Below are positions 27,958 through 37,279 of a stretch of 64,000 nucleotides of DNA, one piece after another (position 1 is the stretch's first letter; each line of letters starts with the position of its first letter). Source of the DNA: Streptomyces coacervatus (lineage in GTDB: Bacteria > Actinomycetota > Actinomycetes > Streptomycetales > Streptomycetaceae); NCBI RefSeq assembly GCF_029223485.1, contig NZ_JARHTP010000003.1, positions 620,001 through 684,000 of the forward strand, written 5' to 3'. The notes under the pieces were generated by a model that searched no databases, had not been told where the DNA came from, and saw only the letters and a list, made by a program, of their open reading frames with translations. Made by a program: the position numbers and the translations under genes.

Positions 27958-28698
27958 TCAACGCCGGAGGGGCCAGGCCGCGTTCGCGTGGTCGGGCTCC
28001 TCGACGGCGTAGCGGGCGCCGGCGTCCGTGAGGATCTCCAGCAGGCTCAGCGGGTCCGGCAGCGGGTGTTCAGGGCCGCGTACCCAGTGCACGGTCTGGC
28101 CGTCGTCGCCGGGCAGCCGGGCGGGCGGTACGAGGACATACGACCCGCGGCAGTGCCAGCGGAGGCCAGGGTGCTCGTCCATCGTCTCGGGGTGGCAGTC
28201 CAGCTCGCAGGGCCACCACTCGTCCTCGTCCTCGGGGGTACCGCGGGTGAGGGTGAAGAACAGCAGCCGCCCGTCGTCGCTCTCGGCGACCGGCCCGACC
28301 TCGATGCCGGCCCCGAGCAGCCGCTCCAGCGCCTCCCGGCCCGCCTCCAGGGGCAGGTCGAGGACGTCGTGCACCATGCCGGTCGCGGTGATGAAGTTGG
28401 CCTGCGGCTGGTTGCGGGCCCAGCGCTCGATCTGGGCGCGGTCGGTGGTGGACTGCGTCTGCCAGGCGAACGACACCGGGTGCCGGGCCGGGGTGGGACA
28501 GCCCACGCGGTCGCAGGAACAGCGGTAGCCGGGGGCGGGATACGCGGCGGGCGCGAGCGGCAGTCCCGCTCCGGCGGCGGCGAGCAGCAGGGCCTCACGG
28601 CCGCCTTCGTCGGCGCCGGTCTCCTTCGGGCGGCGGCCACGCAGCCACTGGGAGAGCCTGCCCTGCCGGCCGGTGCGTCCGCCGAACTCCGCGCTCAT
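27958..28698 (-). CDS. Stand-alone prim-pol (bifunctional DNA primase/polymerase N-terminal) domain protein
   Basis: 246 residues. It shows the prim-pol opening common in Streptomyces: LPLAPAAYPAPG, then CSCDRVGCPTPARHPVSFAWQTQSTTD with four potential zinc or iron ligands, and WARNQPQANFITATG. No helicase or primase C-terminal domain follows. The usual acidic catalytic pair is not obvious (GMVHDVLDLPLEAG), so enzymatic activity is uncertain. GAGGGGATAG precedes the ATG at 28698. It converges on the efe-linked lipoprotein gene with 4 bp between stops. Confidence 0.78.
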   Translation of the reverse strand: MSAEFGGRTGRQGRLSQWLRGRRPKETGADEGGREALLLAAAGAGLPLAPAAYPAPGYRCSCDRVGCPTPARHPVSFAWQTQSTTDRAQIERWARNQPQANFITATGMVHDVLDLPLEAGREALERLLGAGIEVGPVAESDDGRLLFFTLTRGTPEDEDEWWPCELDCHPETMDEHPGLRWHCRGSYVLVPPARLPGDDGQTVHWVRGPEHPLPDPLSLLEILTDAGARYAVEEPDHANAAWPLRR

Positions 28699-28736
28699 CT
28701 ATCCCCTCGCCTTGCCGTCGTGCGGAACAGCATGCC

Positions 28737-29411
28737 CTATGGTCCCACCGGACCGTGCTCCGGGGTACCAGAAGGACCAGAAGGGACATCCGGGGTACGG
28801 GGGGCAAGACCGTTCAGTGCGTACTCGACGAGGGTGTCCGTGTAGTCGTACGAGATCGGGCCCGTGTGCTGCAGCCAGCGCTGGGCGAGGGGGGAGACCC
28901 ACAGTTCCAGGGCGATGCGCGGGTCGACGTCCCGGCGGACCTGGCCGGCCGACTGCGCGGCGCGCACGCGGTCGACGTACAGCTGGAGCGAGGGTTCGAG
29001 GAGCTTGGCCACGAAGACGCGGCCCAGCTGTTCGTTCACCACGCCTTCGGCGGCCAGGGCGCGGGACGGGGCCTCGAAGCGGGGGTCCCCCAGCTGGTCG
29101 ACGGTGAGGCGCAGTACGGCCTTGAGGTCGGCGGCGAGGTCGCCGGTGTCCGGGATGGCGAACCCGTACTCCGGGCCCGCGTCCCGGGACGCCTGCTCGC
29201 TCAGGTCGAGAAAGGCCTCCAGCAGGACGTCCGCCTTCGACTCCCACCACCGGTAGATCGTCTGCTTGCCGACGCCGGCCCGTGCGGCGATGCCCTCGAT
29301 GGTCGTCCTGGGGTAGCCGACCTCCGCGACGAGTGCGAGAGCGGCGTCGTAGATCGCGCGACGGGACCTCTCGCTGCGGCGGGCGGAGTCGGGGGCGGGC
29401 TTCTTGACCAT
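28737..29411 (-). CDS. TetR-family regulator
   Basis: 224 residues. The HTH is clear (TIEGIAARAGVGKQTIYRWW near 40-60), followed by a C-terminal domain of the TetR_C_16/33 type (FVAKLLEPSLQLYVDRVRAA). The ATG at 29411 lies 7 nt after TACCGT, which suggests leaderless initiation. The much longer upstream frame overlaps the Rsm22 gene and is not coding. It is 56 bp after the Rsm22 gene on the same strand; no operator is obvious. Confidence 0.85.
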   Translation of the reverse strand: MVKKPAPDSARRSERSRRAIYDAALALVAEVGYPRTTIEGIAARAGVGKQTIYRWWESKADVLLEAFLDLSEQASRDAGPEYGFAIPDTGDLAADLKAVLRLTVDQLGDPRFEAPSRALAAEGVVNEQLGRVFVAKLLEPSLQLYVDRVRAAQSAGQVRRDVDPRIALELWVSPLAQRWLQHTGPISYDYTDTLVEYALNGLAPRTPDVPSGPSGTPEHGPVGP

Positions 29412-29467
29412 GGAACCGACGGTACCGGCTCGTGGTTCTGCGGCTTGTGGTTCTGCGGTTCGCGGTG

Positions 29468-30463
29468 CTACGGCTGCGGGGTGTGCGGCGGCCAGGGGTC
29501 CCCCCAGTCCGCGTCCCGGGCCGCCTTGTACAGGTCGCCGTGGCGTTTGGTGACCGTGGTGCGGCGCAGCTGTTCGTCCGTCTCGCAGAGGTCCAGGAGC
29601 ACCTGGCCCTTGCGGATCTGGGGCTTGCGTACGACGCGGGAGGGCGCCGGGGCGACCGGGAAGCGGGCGGCGGCGACATAGCTGAACTTCTCGTCCTCGT
29701 ACGGCAGCGAGCCGCCCTTGACCTGGCGGTGCAGGGAGGAACGGCTGACCCGGGCCGAGAAGTGGCACCAGTCCTCGCCGGGGACGATCGGGCAGCCGGC
29801 GCTGTGCGGGCAGGGCGCGGCGACATGGAAGCCGGCGGCGATCAGGCGGTCGCGGGCCTCGATGACGCGGGCGTACCCGGCGGGGGTGCCGGCCTCGACG
29901 ATCACGACGGCCTGGGCGGCGGCCGCGGCGGCGTCGACGAGGGCTGCGCGGTCGGGCTCGGTGAGCTCGTTGAGGACGTAGGAGACGGTGAGGAGGTCGG
30001 TGGGGTCGAGGGTGAGCGCGGCTCCGATGCGGGCGCGGCGCCAACTGGCGTGCTGCAGGGCCGGGTTGGCGGCGGCGAGTTCCTTGCCGAGGGCGAGGGC
30101 GGGGTCGGCCCAGTCGAGGACGGTGACGCTGCGTTCGCCGTCCCAGGTGGCGGTGACGGCCCAGGTGGCGGCACCGGTGCCGCCCCCGACGTCGGTGTGG
30201 CTGCCGGGCGCCCAGTCCGGCACGGCCTCGGCGAACGCCTCCAGCGCCGAGCGCACCGCCTCGAAGGTCGCCGGCATCCGGTAGGCGGCGTAGGCGGCGA
30301 CGTCTGCGCGGTCGCGGAGGATGGGGGCGTCGGTGGGGGTCGCTCCGCGGTAGTTGGCGATGAGGCGGTCGACGGCCTGGGCGGCCTGCTTGGGCGGGAG
30401 GCCGTCGAGGAGGGCGGCGAGGCTGCTGCGCAGGACGTCTGCCGGGGATGCGGGGTCGTTCAC
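29468..30463 (-). CDS. Rsm22-family small-subunit ribosomal methyltransferase-like protein
   Basis: 331 residues. An SAM-binding site is visible (HTDVGGGTGAATWAV), then VSYVLNELTEPDR and the Cys/His block CPHSAGCPIVPGEDWCHFSARV typical of the mitochondrial/bacterial Rsm22 family, which carries an iron-sulfur or zinc site. The likely role is ribosome assembly or rRNA methylation; bacterial members are little studied. The GTG at 30463 lies 6 nt after TAGAAT, a strong leaderless signal. Confidence 0.82.
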   Translation of the reverse strand: MNDPASPADVLRSSLAALLDGLPPKQAAQAVDRLIANYRGATPTDAPILRDRADVAAYAAYRMPATFEAVRSALEAFAEAVPDWAPGSHTDVGGGTGAATWAVTATWDGERSVTVLDWADPALALGKELAAANPALQHASWRRARIGAALTLDPTDLLTVSYVLNELTEPDRAALVDAAAAAAQAVVIVEAGTPAGYARVIEARDRLIAAGFHVAAPCPHSAGCPIVPGEDWCHFSARVSRSSLHRQVKGGSLPYEDEKFSYVAAARFPVAPAPSRVVRKPQIRKGQVLLDLCETDEQLRRTTVTKRHGDLYKAARDADWGDPWPPHTPQP

Positions 30464-30477
30464 CCGGCGATTCTATT

Positions 30478-30715
30478 TCGCCCCCGCCGCCCCTACCCGT
30501 CCCGTCCCCAGGGGCGCTGCCCCTTCGACCCCGCCAGGGGGCTCCGCCCCCTGGACCCCCATCGGCCTGAACGGCCTCGTCCTCAAACCCCGGACGGGCT
30601 GAAAAGAACCAGCCCGTCCGGCGTTTGAGGACGAGGCCCCTTAAGGGCCGAAGCGGGGGTCTGGGGGCGGCAGCCCCCAGGGGACGGGAATGGGTAGGGG
30701 CGGCGGGGGCGAAAG
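30478..30715. repeat. Interspersed intergenic repeat, copy C (two facing arms, with insertion)
   Basis: Two facing arms as in copy B, outer ends CGCCCCCGCCGCCCCTACCC and GGGTAGGGGCGGCGGGGGCG. The centre is CGGACGGGCTGAAAAGAACC then AGCCCGTCCG. The left arm contains an additional short hairpin (CCAGGGGGCTCCGCCCCCTGG around 30534). It fills the space between two minus-strand genes. Confidence 0.9.
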
Positions 30716-30716
30716 A

Positions 30717-31904
30717 TCAAGACCCGGTCGGGCTGCGGTACACCGCCCTCGCCAGGCGGGTCGCCGCCGCTGCCCTGGGGCGGCTATTGGCGTCCCGTCT
30801 CCGCGGATGCACCGTATTCGCCAGCAGCACCAGAAACGTGTCCGTCGCCGGATCCACCACCAGCGACGTCCCCGTGAACCCCGTATGCCCCGCCGCCCCT
30901 CGCCCCGCCAACTCCCCCATGAACCACGGCTGATCCACCGCAAACCCCAACCCCGGAGGGGCCAGCAGCAGCTCCACGAAGTCGGTGCCGAGGATGCGGG
31001 CGGGGCCGTAGGAGCCGCCGGCGAGGAGGGTGCGGCAGAAGACGGCCAGGTCCGAGGCCGTGGAGAAGAGGCCCGCGTGGCCTGCGATGCCGCCGAGCGC
31101 CCAGGCGTTCTCGTCGTGGACGGCGCCACGCACCATCCCCCGGTCCGCCTTGGCCCACGGCCGGCGCTGGTCCTCCGTCGCCGCCGCGCCGGGGCAGGGG
31201 CCGAAGTCGGTGGAGAGCATGCCCAGCGGCCGGGTGATCCCGTCGTGGATCAGGACGTCGAGGGTGCGGCCGGTGATCCGTTCCAGGACGAACTGGAGCA
31301 GGAGGAAGTTGAGGTCGGAGTAGGTGTAGGTGCCGGGTACGCCGATCGGCGCCTCTGCGCGTAGTTTCGCCAGCCGCTCCGCGTCGTCGGCGCAGTCGTA
31401 CAGCGGGAGTTCGGGGCGCAGCCCGGAGGTGTGGGTGAGCAGTTGTCGTACGGTGATGCCGTGCCGGACGGCCGCGCGGAACTCCGGGAGGTACGCGCCG
31501 ACCCGGGCGTCGATTCCGAGGGTGCCGCGCTCGATCTGCTGCACGGCGGCGACCGCCGTGAACAGCTTGGTGAGGGAGGCCAGGTCGACGGGTGTGTCGA
31601 CGGTCATCGGGACTCGTGCCGAGGGCGGGAGTTCGACTCCGCGGTCCTTCTCGGCGTCGTAGGACGCGTACCGCACGGCCCAGCCCGCCGCCTCCTCGAC
31701 GGCGATCACCGGGCCGCGCCCGGCGGCCACGACGGTGCCCGCGGCCCAGGGGTGTTCGCCGGTGGTGAGGTCGTGGACCTCCCGGACGAGGCGGCGGAGT
31801 TCGCCGCGGTCGAGTCCGGCCCGTTCGGGGGTGTCCCTGCGCAGTCTCGGTGCGCTCAGCTGTCCGCTCCTTCCGCGCTCGTACGCCCGTTCCCGGGTCG
31901 GCAC
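30717..31904 (-). CDS. Serine hydrolase of the beta-lactamase/penicillin-binding (class C) fold
   Basis: 395 residues, no signal peptide. The active-site SxxK is SLTK in VDLASLTKLFTAVAAV, the second motif is YSD in GTYTYSDLNFLLLQ, and a HTG-like third motif appears in GHTGFTGTS. It may act as a beta-lactamase-like esterase or D-amino-acid amidase. The GTG at 31904 overlaps the end of the Bcr/CflA gene by 49 bp, so the two genes form an operon. A start a little further in is possible because residues 1-15 look poorly conserved. Confidence 0.82.
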   Translation of the reverse strand: MPTRERAYERGRSGQLSAPRLRRDTPERAGLDRGELRRLVREVHDLTTGEHPWAAGTVVAAGRGPVIAVEEAAGWAVRYASYDAEKDRGVELPPSARVPMTVDTPVDLASLTKLFTAVAAVQQIERGTLGIDARVGAYLPEFRAAVRHGITVRQLLTHTSGLRPELPLYDCADDAERLAKLRAEAPIGVPGTYTYSDLNFLLLQFVLERITGRTLDVLIHDGITRPLGMLSTDFGPCPGAAATEDQRRPWAKADRGMVRGAVHDENAWALGGIAGHAGLFSTASDLAVFCRTLLAGGSYGPARILGTDFVELLLAPPGLGFAVDQPWFMGELAGRGAAGHTGFTGTSLVVDPATDTFLVLLANTVHPRRRDANSRPRAAAATRLARAVYRSPTGS

Positions 31905-33154
31905 ATTCCCATGAAGCAGGCCAGTGCCACCAGCGCTGCGGCCAGTTGGACGACGGCCATCGGGACTGCGGTGTGCTCCCCGGCGATCCCGACGAGCGGG
32001 GAGGCGACGGCGCCGATGAGGAACGAGGACGTGCCGAGCAGCGCGGACGCGGAGCCGGCGGCGTGCTTGGTGCGCATCAGGGCGAGGGCCTGGGCGTTGG
32101 GCAGGGTCACCCCCATCGCGGACATCAGGACGAAGAGGGCGGCGGCCACGGGAGCAAGTCCTACATCACCGAAGACGCCGGTGGACATGAGCAGGAGCGC
32201 GGTCGCGGCGGTGATGACCACGAGCAGTCCCGCGCCCAGCGCCCGGTCCAGGCGGACCCTTCCGACCAGCACCTTTCCGTTGATCTGGCCGACGACGACC
32301 AGCCCCACCGAGTTCAGGCCGAACAGCAGGCTGAAGGTCTGCGGGGAGGCGCCGTAGATCTCCTGGATCACGAAGGGCGAGGCCGATATGTAGGCGAAGA
32401 GTGCCGCGAACGCGAACCCGCCCGCCAGCATGAAGCCGGTGAAGGGCAGGTCGGCGAGGAGGCGGCGCATCGAGTGCAGGGCCTCGCCGACTCCCCCGCC
32501 GTGCCGCTCACCGGCCGGGAGGGTCTCGGGCAGCTTTGCCCAGACGAAGGCAGTCAGCACCGTCCCGACGACCGTGAGCACCACGAAGACGCCCCGCCAG
32601 TCCGTGACCCGCAGGATCTGCCCGCCGATCAGCGGCGCGACGATGGGGGCGACCCCGCCGATCAGCATGAGGGTGGAGAAGAAGCGGGCCATCGCCACAC
32701 CGTCGTACAGGTCGCGGACCACGGCGCGCGCGATGACGATCCCCGCCGCGCCGGCCAGCCCTTGCGCCAGCCGGAAGGCGACCAGGGACTCCACGGTGGG
32801 TGCGAACGCGCACAGGACGGTCGAGACGACGTAGGCGACCAGGCCCGTCAGCAGCGGGCGCCTGCGGCCCCACCGGTCGCTCATCGGGCCGGCCACCAGC
32901 TGTCCGAGCGCCATCCCGAGCAGACAGGCGGTGAGCGTGAGCTGGACGGTGGCCGCGGGCGCGTGCAGGGACTTCGTGACCTCCGGGAGCGAGGGGAGGT
33001 ACATGTCCATCGCCAGCGGGGGCGTCGCGGTGAGGCCGCCGAGGATCAGGGTGACGAGCAGTCCGGTGCGGGGAACGGTACGGGCGGCGGCCGGTTCCGC
33101 TTCCGGTCCGGCCGCCTGCTCTATGTGCGGTGTCGATGCCCCCTGCTCGGGCAT
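31856..33154 (-). CDS. Bcr/CflA-family MFS drug exporter
   Basis: 432 residues, 12 membrane spans. After a 30-residue hydrophilic leader comes the Bcr/CflA signature: [22 protein letters not shown] text in TM1 ([17 protein letters not shown]), [19 protein letters not shown] as motif A, and DWRGVFVV. Known members export bicyclomycin, chloramphenicol or florfenicol; this substrate is unknown. GGAGGGGAAC precedes the ATG. It is transcribed with the serine hydrolase downstream; an exporter next to a hydrolase may reflect joint handling of one compound. Confidence 0.88.
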   Translation of the reverse strand: MPEQGASTPHIEQAAGPEAEPAAARTVPRTGLLVTLILGGLTATPPLAMDMYLPSLPEVTKSLHAPAATVQLTLTACLLGMALGQLVAGPMSDRWGRRRPLLTGLVAYVVSTVLCAFAPTVESLVAFRLAQGLAGAAGIVIARAVVRDLYDGVAMARFFSTLMLIGGVAPIVAPLIGGQILRVTDWRGVFVVLTVVGTVLTAFVWAKLPETLPAGERHGGGVGEALHSMRRLLADLPFTGFMLAGGFAFAALFAYISASPFVIQEIYGASPQTFSLLFGLNSVGLVVVGQINGKVLVGRVRLDRALGAGLLVVITAATALLLMSTGVFGDVGLAPVAAALFVLMSAMGVTLPNAQALALMRTKHAAGSASALLGTSSFLIGAVASPLVGIAGEHTAVPMAVVQLAAALVALACFMGMCRPGNGRTSAEGADS

Positions 33155-33287
33155 GTTCCCCTCCCTCTCCGGTCCTTCTCCGGTCCCTCTCCGAATGCTG
33201 CGCCCCCCATGTTCTCAGTTCGCACACACTGCCGAATACCACACCGCGATCCGGACCCGTCCGGTCCCTCGCCTACGCTGCGGGCCC

Positions 33288-34067
33288 ATGAGTGCCCTGG
33301 AGACTGAGCGGACTGGAATGCAATCGAAGATCGCGGTGGTGACCGGCGCCGGTTCCGGCATCGGGCGGGCGGTCGCCGTGGAGCTGCTGCGTGCGGGCTG
33401 GTCGGTGGCGCTGGCGGGGCGGCGCCCCGGGACGCTGGAGGAGACGGCGGCGCTGGTGCCCGGCGGCGCGTCCCTCGCCGTACGCACCGATGTCTCGCAG
33501 CCGGAGGACGTCGCCGCACTGTTCGCCGCCGCCGTCGGGCGGTTCGGGCGGGTGGACCTGCTGTTCAACAACGCGGGGACGTTCGGCCCCGGAGGGGTGC
33601 CGGTCGAGGAGCTGCCGTACGACGCGTGGCGGCATGTGGTGGACACCAACCTCAACGGGGCGTTCCTGTGCGCGCAGGCGGCCTACCGGCAGATGAAGGA
33701 ACAGGACCCGCAGGGCGGGCGGATCATCAACAACGGTTCCATCTCCGCCCATACGCCGCGGCCGCACTCCGTCGCCTACACGGCGACCAAGCACGCGCTG
33801 ACCGGACTGACGAAGTCGCTCTCGCTGGACGGGCGGGCGTACGACATCGCGGTCGGGCAGATCGACATCGGCAACGCGGCGACCGACATGACCGCGCGGA
33901 TGCAGACCGGAGCGCTGCAGGCCAACGGCGAGATCGCGGCCGAGCCGGTGATGGACGTCGCCGATGTGGCGCGCACGGTGCGGCACATGGCAGAGCTGCC
34001 GCTGGAGGCGAATGTGCAGTTCGCGACGGTGCTGGCGACCGCGATGCCGTACGTGGGCCGCGGCTGA
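33288..34067 (+). CDS. Short-chain dehydrogenase/reductase
   Basis: 259 residues, classical SDR. The cofactor motif TGAGSGIG lies near residue 20, NNAG near 98, the catalytic Ser in [10 protein letters not shown], and the YTATK Tyr/Lys pair near 165. The Arg after the first glycine motif (AGRRPGTLE) favours NADP(H). Substrate unknown. The start is ATG 33288, where TACGCT lies 8 nt upstream (33274-33279), again a leaderless arrangement; another ATG at 33318 is in frame. Divergent from the Bcr/CflA gene by 133 bp. Confidence 0.85.
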   Translation: MSALETERTGMQSKIAVVTGAGSGIGRAVAVELLRAGWSVALAGRRPGTLEETAALVPGGASLAVRTDVSQPEDVAALFAAAVGRFGRVDLLFNNAGTFGPGGVPVEELPYDAWRHVVDTNLNGAFLCAQAAYRQMKEQDPQGGRIINNGSISAHTPRPHSVAYTATKHALTGLTKSLSLDGRAYDIAVGQIDIGNAATDMTARMQTGALQANGEIAAEPVMDVADVARTVRHMAELPLEANVQFATVLATAMPYVGRG

Positions 34068-34111
34068 CGGCCCCCACAGACCCTCCGCCCATCAACTTGC
34101 ACAAGCGGAAT

Positions 34112-34152
34112 ATGACCTTCCGGGTCATTGCGGCCGGTCGTGGACCTATGCT
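34112..34152 (+). promoter_or_regulatory. Palindrome and promoter-like element after the SDR gene
   Basis: ATGACC-TTCCG-GGTCAT (34112-34128) overlaps a -35-like TCATTG (34125-34130); TATGCT follows after 16 bp (34147-34152). This would start a plus-strand transcript near 34159 in an interval with no obvious gene. Confidence 0.5.
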
Positions 34153-34157
34153 CAAAT

Positions 34158-34302
34158 CTCCTCCACAAGAGCTTCACATTTGGGGGAGCGTAGTTCCGTA
34201 GACCAAACCGAGGGGGGAGACGGCAGCCGTTCCACGGCATCGGGTGGGGGTGGATCTCGCGTGGGACCGCGAGGTACGCACCGATACGTGGAACGGCTGC
34301 CG
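34158..34302 (+). ncRNA. Candidate structured RNA between the SDR and carboxypeptidase genes
   Basis: Downstream of the promoter-like element two stems are predicted. Stem 1 is CTCCTCCA (34158-34165) with TGGGGGAG (34181-34188). Stem 2 has perfect 16-bp arms CGGCAGCCGTTCCACG (34221-34236) and CGTGGAACGGCTGCCG (34287-34302), and inside it a small hairpin CTCGCG-N6-CGCGAG. The whole is about 145 nt. A 29-codon frame (34112-34201) overlaps it but has no ribosome-binding site. Alternatively stem 2 is only the terminator of the minus-strand carboxypeptidase gene ending at 34309. Confidence 0.45.
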
Positions 34303-34308
34303 TGTACG

Positions 34309-35457
34309 TCAGTTGGCGTGCTTGCCGCCGCGCTTGCCGCGCCTGCGCAGCGCCCAGACGCCGCCCGCCAGCAGGGCAACCGTGCCGCTCGCACCCTCCA
34401 GCAGCCGCCAGGCCGAGGGGCCACCGGAGCCCGTGCCCGGGGCGCCGGCCGCCGCCTGGGCCGTCCTCCGCGTGGGCGTCGCCCTCGCCCCGCCCTCACT
34501 GAGCGGCTCGACCAGCGTGCCCACCGGCTGGGCCGAACCCCCGTGCGTGAAGGCCCAGTCGAGCAGCGCGGACGTCTCCTCGTAGACGGCGTTGTAGCCG
34601 CTCGTGGGATGCATCACGGTGGCCAGCAGGGTGCGGCCGCCGCGGGTGGCGGCCCCGGTGAAGGTGTTGCCGGCGTTGCTGGTGAAACCGTTCTTGACGC
34701 CGATCAGTCCGTCGTACGTCTTCACGCCCCACGCGCCGGTGAGCAGGCGGTCGGTGTTCTGGATCTGGAAGGTCTTCTTGCCGCCCGCCGGGAAGTTCGC
34801 GATCTTCGTGTGGCAGTACTCGCGGAAGTCGGCGTTCTTGAGGCCGTGCCGGGCGAAGAGGGTGAGGTCGTAGGCGGAGGACAGCTGGCCCTTGTGGTCG
34901 AAGCCGTCGGGGCTGACCACATGGGTGTCCAGGGCCTGCAGGTCCTCGGCCCTGGCCTGCATCTCGGCGACCGTCTTCGCCACTCCCCCGTTCATATGGG
35001 CGAGCACATGCACGGCGTCGTTGCCGGAGCGCAGGAAGACGCCCTGCCACAGCTGCTCGACGGTGTACGTGATCCCGGGCTTGACGCCGACCAGGCTGGA
35101 GCCAGCCGGGATGTCGGCCAGGTCGGCGTCGGTCACCTTGTACCGCTCGGTGCGGTCGAACTTCTTCAGCACCGTGTCGGCGAACAGCATCTTCAGCGTG
35201 GAGGCGGGCGGCAGGCGGCGGTGCGCGGCGAACGAGGCGAGCACCTCCCCGCTCTCGCAATCGGCGACGAGCCACGCACTCGCGGTGAGCTTCCCGGGCA
35301 GACCTGTGGCGCCGCTCACTTGAATTCCCTTGCGGGCGAGTCGCTCGCCACCGACGACGGTGTTGGCGGCGGATGCAGGAGTCGCCGCGGCAAGCGGAAT
35401 GGCGGCTGCGGCGAGACCCAGAGCGGCACGCCGAGAGAGCGGAGAAGAACCGTGCAT
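34309..35457 (-). CDS. D-alanyl-D-alanine carboxypeptidase (S11, PBP5-like), secreted and membrane-anchored
   Basis: Trims the terminal D-Ala of peptidoglycan pentapeptides. 382 residues. The export signal begins SRRAALGLAAAAIPLAAA, and a C-terminal membrane segment with a basic tail (GGVWALRRRGKRGGKHAN) anchors it. The three penicillin-binding motifs are seen: S86-T-L-K89, SGNDA, and KNG in place of KTG. A Pro/Ala/Gly linker precedes the anchor. ATG 35457 lies 6 nt after TACGGT (leaderless); the longer frame from 35481 is not needed. Converges on the candidate RNA region. Confidence 0.9.
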   Translation of the reverse strand: MHGSSPLSRRAALGLAAAAIPLAAATPASAANTVVGGERLARKGIQVSGATGLPGKLTASAWLVADCESGEVLASFAAHRRLPPASTLKMLFADTVLKKFDRTERYKVTDADLADIPAGSSLVGVKPGITYTVEQLWQGVFLRSGNDAVHVLAHMNGGVAKTVAEMQARAEDLQALDTHVVSPDGFDHKGQLSSAYDLTLFARHGLKNADFREYCHTKIANFPAGGKKTFQIQNTDRLLTGAWGVKTYDGLIGVKNGFTSNAGNTFTGAATRGGRTLLATVMHPTSGYNAVYEETSALLDWAFTHGGSAQPVGTLVEPLSEGGARATPTRRTAQAAAGAPGTGSGGPSAWRLLEGASGTVALLAGGVWALRRRGKRGGKHAN

Positions 35458-35657
35458 CCCGGGACCGTAACACCCACCCAACAGGGGTTTCCTGGCAGTA
35501 CACCGTCTATGGCATAGGAATTGCCTGTCTTATGGAATTCTGACCCGGCACCTCACTTTCTCAGCCCTGACACATCCTTTACTCAGTCTGGCTCAAAGGT
35601 TTCTCCCTAGCTTGTGGCAGCGCCCACAGCGGGCGCCAAGAACCTTCGAGGAACGGG

Positions 35658-37142
35658 ATGTTTGGCATCTATCTCAAGCGCGAACTGGGCCGCAGAAAGA
35701 AGGCGGCCCTGGTCATCGCACTGGGTCTGGCGCTCGGAATCGCCCTGGTCATCACCGTCAACTCGGTGTCGGCCGGTATGACACAGGCTCAGGACAAGGT
35801 CCTCAAGTCGCTCTACGGCCTCGGCACCGACATGACGGTGACCAAGGCGCAGTCGGCTCCCAAGGCGGGCAGCTCGCAGGGCCCGAACTTCAAGTTCGAC
35901 GCCAAGCAGAGCAGCAGCTCCAAGCAGAGCTCGGACCGGGTGATGACACAGGGCGGTCAGGCCCTGTCGTCCGCGCTGGTCACCAAGGTCGCCGCGCAGC
36001 AGGGCGTGTCCGCCGCGGTCGGCGCGATCACCCTGAACGTCACCAAGGTCGACGGCTCCTTCACCCAGGGCAAGGCGAAGTCCACCACCTCTTCCGGGTC
36101 CTCCAACTCCCAGCAGGGCGGCCCCGGCGGCACCGGCGGCAACAGCAGCGGTGGCGGCCAGCCGCAGGTCCAGGGCGGCGGCGCCTCCTTCAACGTCAAC
36201 TCCTACTCGGTGGCCGGCATCGACGTCACCGACCAGGAGCTCGGCCCGCTGGCCACCTCGAAGATCACCTCGGGCAAGACGTTCACGGCCTCGCAGACAG
36301 GCGCGAAGGCCGCCGTGATCAGCAAGTCGTACGCCAAGTCCAAGAAGTACAAGGTCGGTTCGACCTTCAAGATCAACGGCACCAAGTTCACCGTCATCGG
36401 CATCGCGACACCCGACAGCAGCGAGTCCACCACCGATGTCTTCGTCCCGCTGAAGCAGGCGCAGACGCTCGGCGACGCCAAGAACAAGGTCACCACGATC
36501 TACGTCAAGGCGACCGACTCCAAGCAGATCGCCACCGTCAAGAAGACGATCCAGAGCAACATCTCCGGTACGACGGTCACCACCTCCGCCGACCTGGCGT
36601 CCACCGTCTCCGGCTCCCTCTCCACCGCCTCCAACCTGGCGACCAGCGTCGGCAAGTGGCTGTCGATCGCGGTGCTGGCCGCGGCCTTCCTGGTGGCGGC
36701 GCTGCTGACCTCCTCCGCGGTCTCCCGCCGGGTGCGTGAGTTCGGCACCCTGAAGGCGCTCGGCTGGCCGAGCCGCAACGTGACCCGGCAGGTCGTCGGC
36801 GAGTCCATGGTCAACGGACTGCTCGGCGGCGCCCTCGGCATCGGCCTGGGCCTCGCGGCCGCCTACACGGTGACCGCGATCAGCCCGAAGCTCACCGCGC
36901 AGCTCGGCAGTTCCGGCGGCGGTGGCGGCATGGGCGGTGGCATGGGCGGCCCCGGTGGCGGCGGCCCCGGCCAGCAGTCGGCGTCCAACACGATGGAGAT
37001 CGCCCTGTCCGCGCCCGTCTCCCTGACCACCATCGCGCTCGCGGTGGGCCTGGCGGTCACCGGCGGCCTCATCGCCGGTGCCATGGGCGGCTGGCGCGCC
37101 TCCCGGATGCGCCCGGCGGACGCGCTGCGCAGCGTGTCTTAA
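35658..37142 (+). CDS. MacB/FtsX-type ABC transporter permease
   Basis: 494 residues. One N-terminal membrane span, a large extracytoplasmic domain (about 45-330), then three C-terminal spans with the FtsX motif TSSAVSRRVREFGTLKALGWPSRNVTRQVVGES. Two low-complexity inserts stand out: a Ser/Gln/Gly stretch near 145-180 and a Gly/Met stretch GGGGGMGGGMGGPGGGG near 420, facing outward. AGGAA precedes the ATG. It is paired with the ATPase gene 137 bp downstream. By family it extrudes peptides or lipids or does mechanical signalling rather than import. Confidence 0.87.
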   Translation: MFGIYLKRELGRRKKAALVIALGLALGIALVITVNSVSAGMTQAQDKVLKSLYGLGTDMTVTKAQSAPKAGSSQGPNFKFDAKQSSSSKQSSDRVMTQGGQALSSALVTKVAAQQGVSAAVGAITLNVTKVDGSFTQGKAKSTTSSGSSNSQQGGPGGTGGNSSGGGQPQVQGGGASFNVNSYSVAGIDVTDQELGPLATSKITSGKTFTASQTGAKAAVISKSYAKSKKYKVGSTFKINGTKFTVIGIATPDSSESTTDVFVPLKQAQTLGDAKNKVTTIYVKATDSKQIATVKKTIQSNISGTTVTTSADLASTVSGSLSTASNLATSVGKWLSIAVLAAAFLVAALLTSSAVSRRVREFGTLKALGWPSRNVTRQVVGESMVNGLLGGALGIGLGLAAAYTVTAISPKLTAQLGSSGGGGGMGGGMGGPGGGGPGQQSASNTMEIALSAPVSLTTIALAVGLAVTGGLIAGAMGGWRASRMRPADALRSVS

Positions 37143-37193
37143 ACCCCCTGCGTCACTCCCCTTGCATCACCCTCCTGCATCACCCCCTGAACT

Positions 37194-37233
37194 GGGGCGC
37201 CGCCTCCGACATCCCCCCGGGAGGCGGCGCCCC
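37194..37233 (+). terminator. Strong GC hairpin between the permease and ATPase genes
   Basis: Perfect 14-bp arms GGGGCGCCGCCTCC (37194-37207) and GGAGGCGGCGCCCC (37220-37233). No T tract follows. Within an operon it could attenuate transcription or protect the upstream mRNA, making permease exceed ATPase. Confidence 0.65.
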
Positions 37234-37272
37234 ACCCCATACCTTCTGTGGCCACCCCATACCTTTCTGTGG
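37232..37272. repeat. Tandem 20/21-bp repeat before the ATPase gene
   Basis: CCACCCCATACCTTCTGTGG (37232-37251) is followed directly by the same text with one extra T (37252-37272). The repeat ends 8 bp before the ATG at 37280. The first copy overlaps the downstream arm of the hairpin. Confidence 0.8.
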
Positions 37273-37279
37273 AGCACCC

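Noticed and set aside
34244..34585. 113-aa plus-strand frame after GAGGGGGGAG
   Set aside because: Overlaps the carboxypeptidase antisense, Pro/Ala/Arg-rich, and the start is too far from the purine-rich site.
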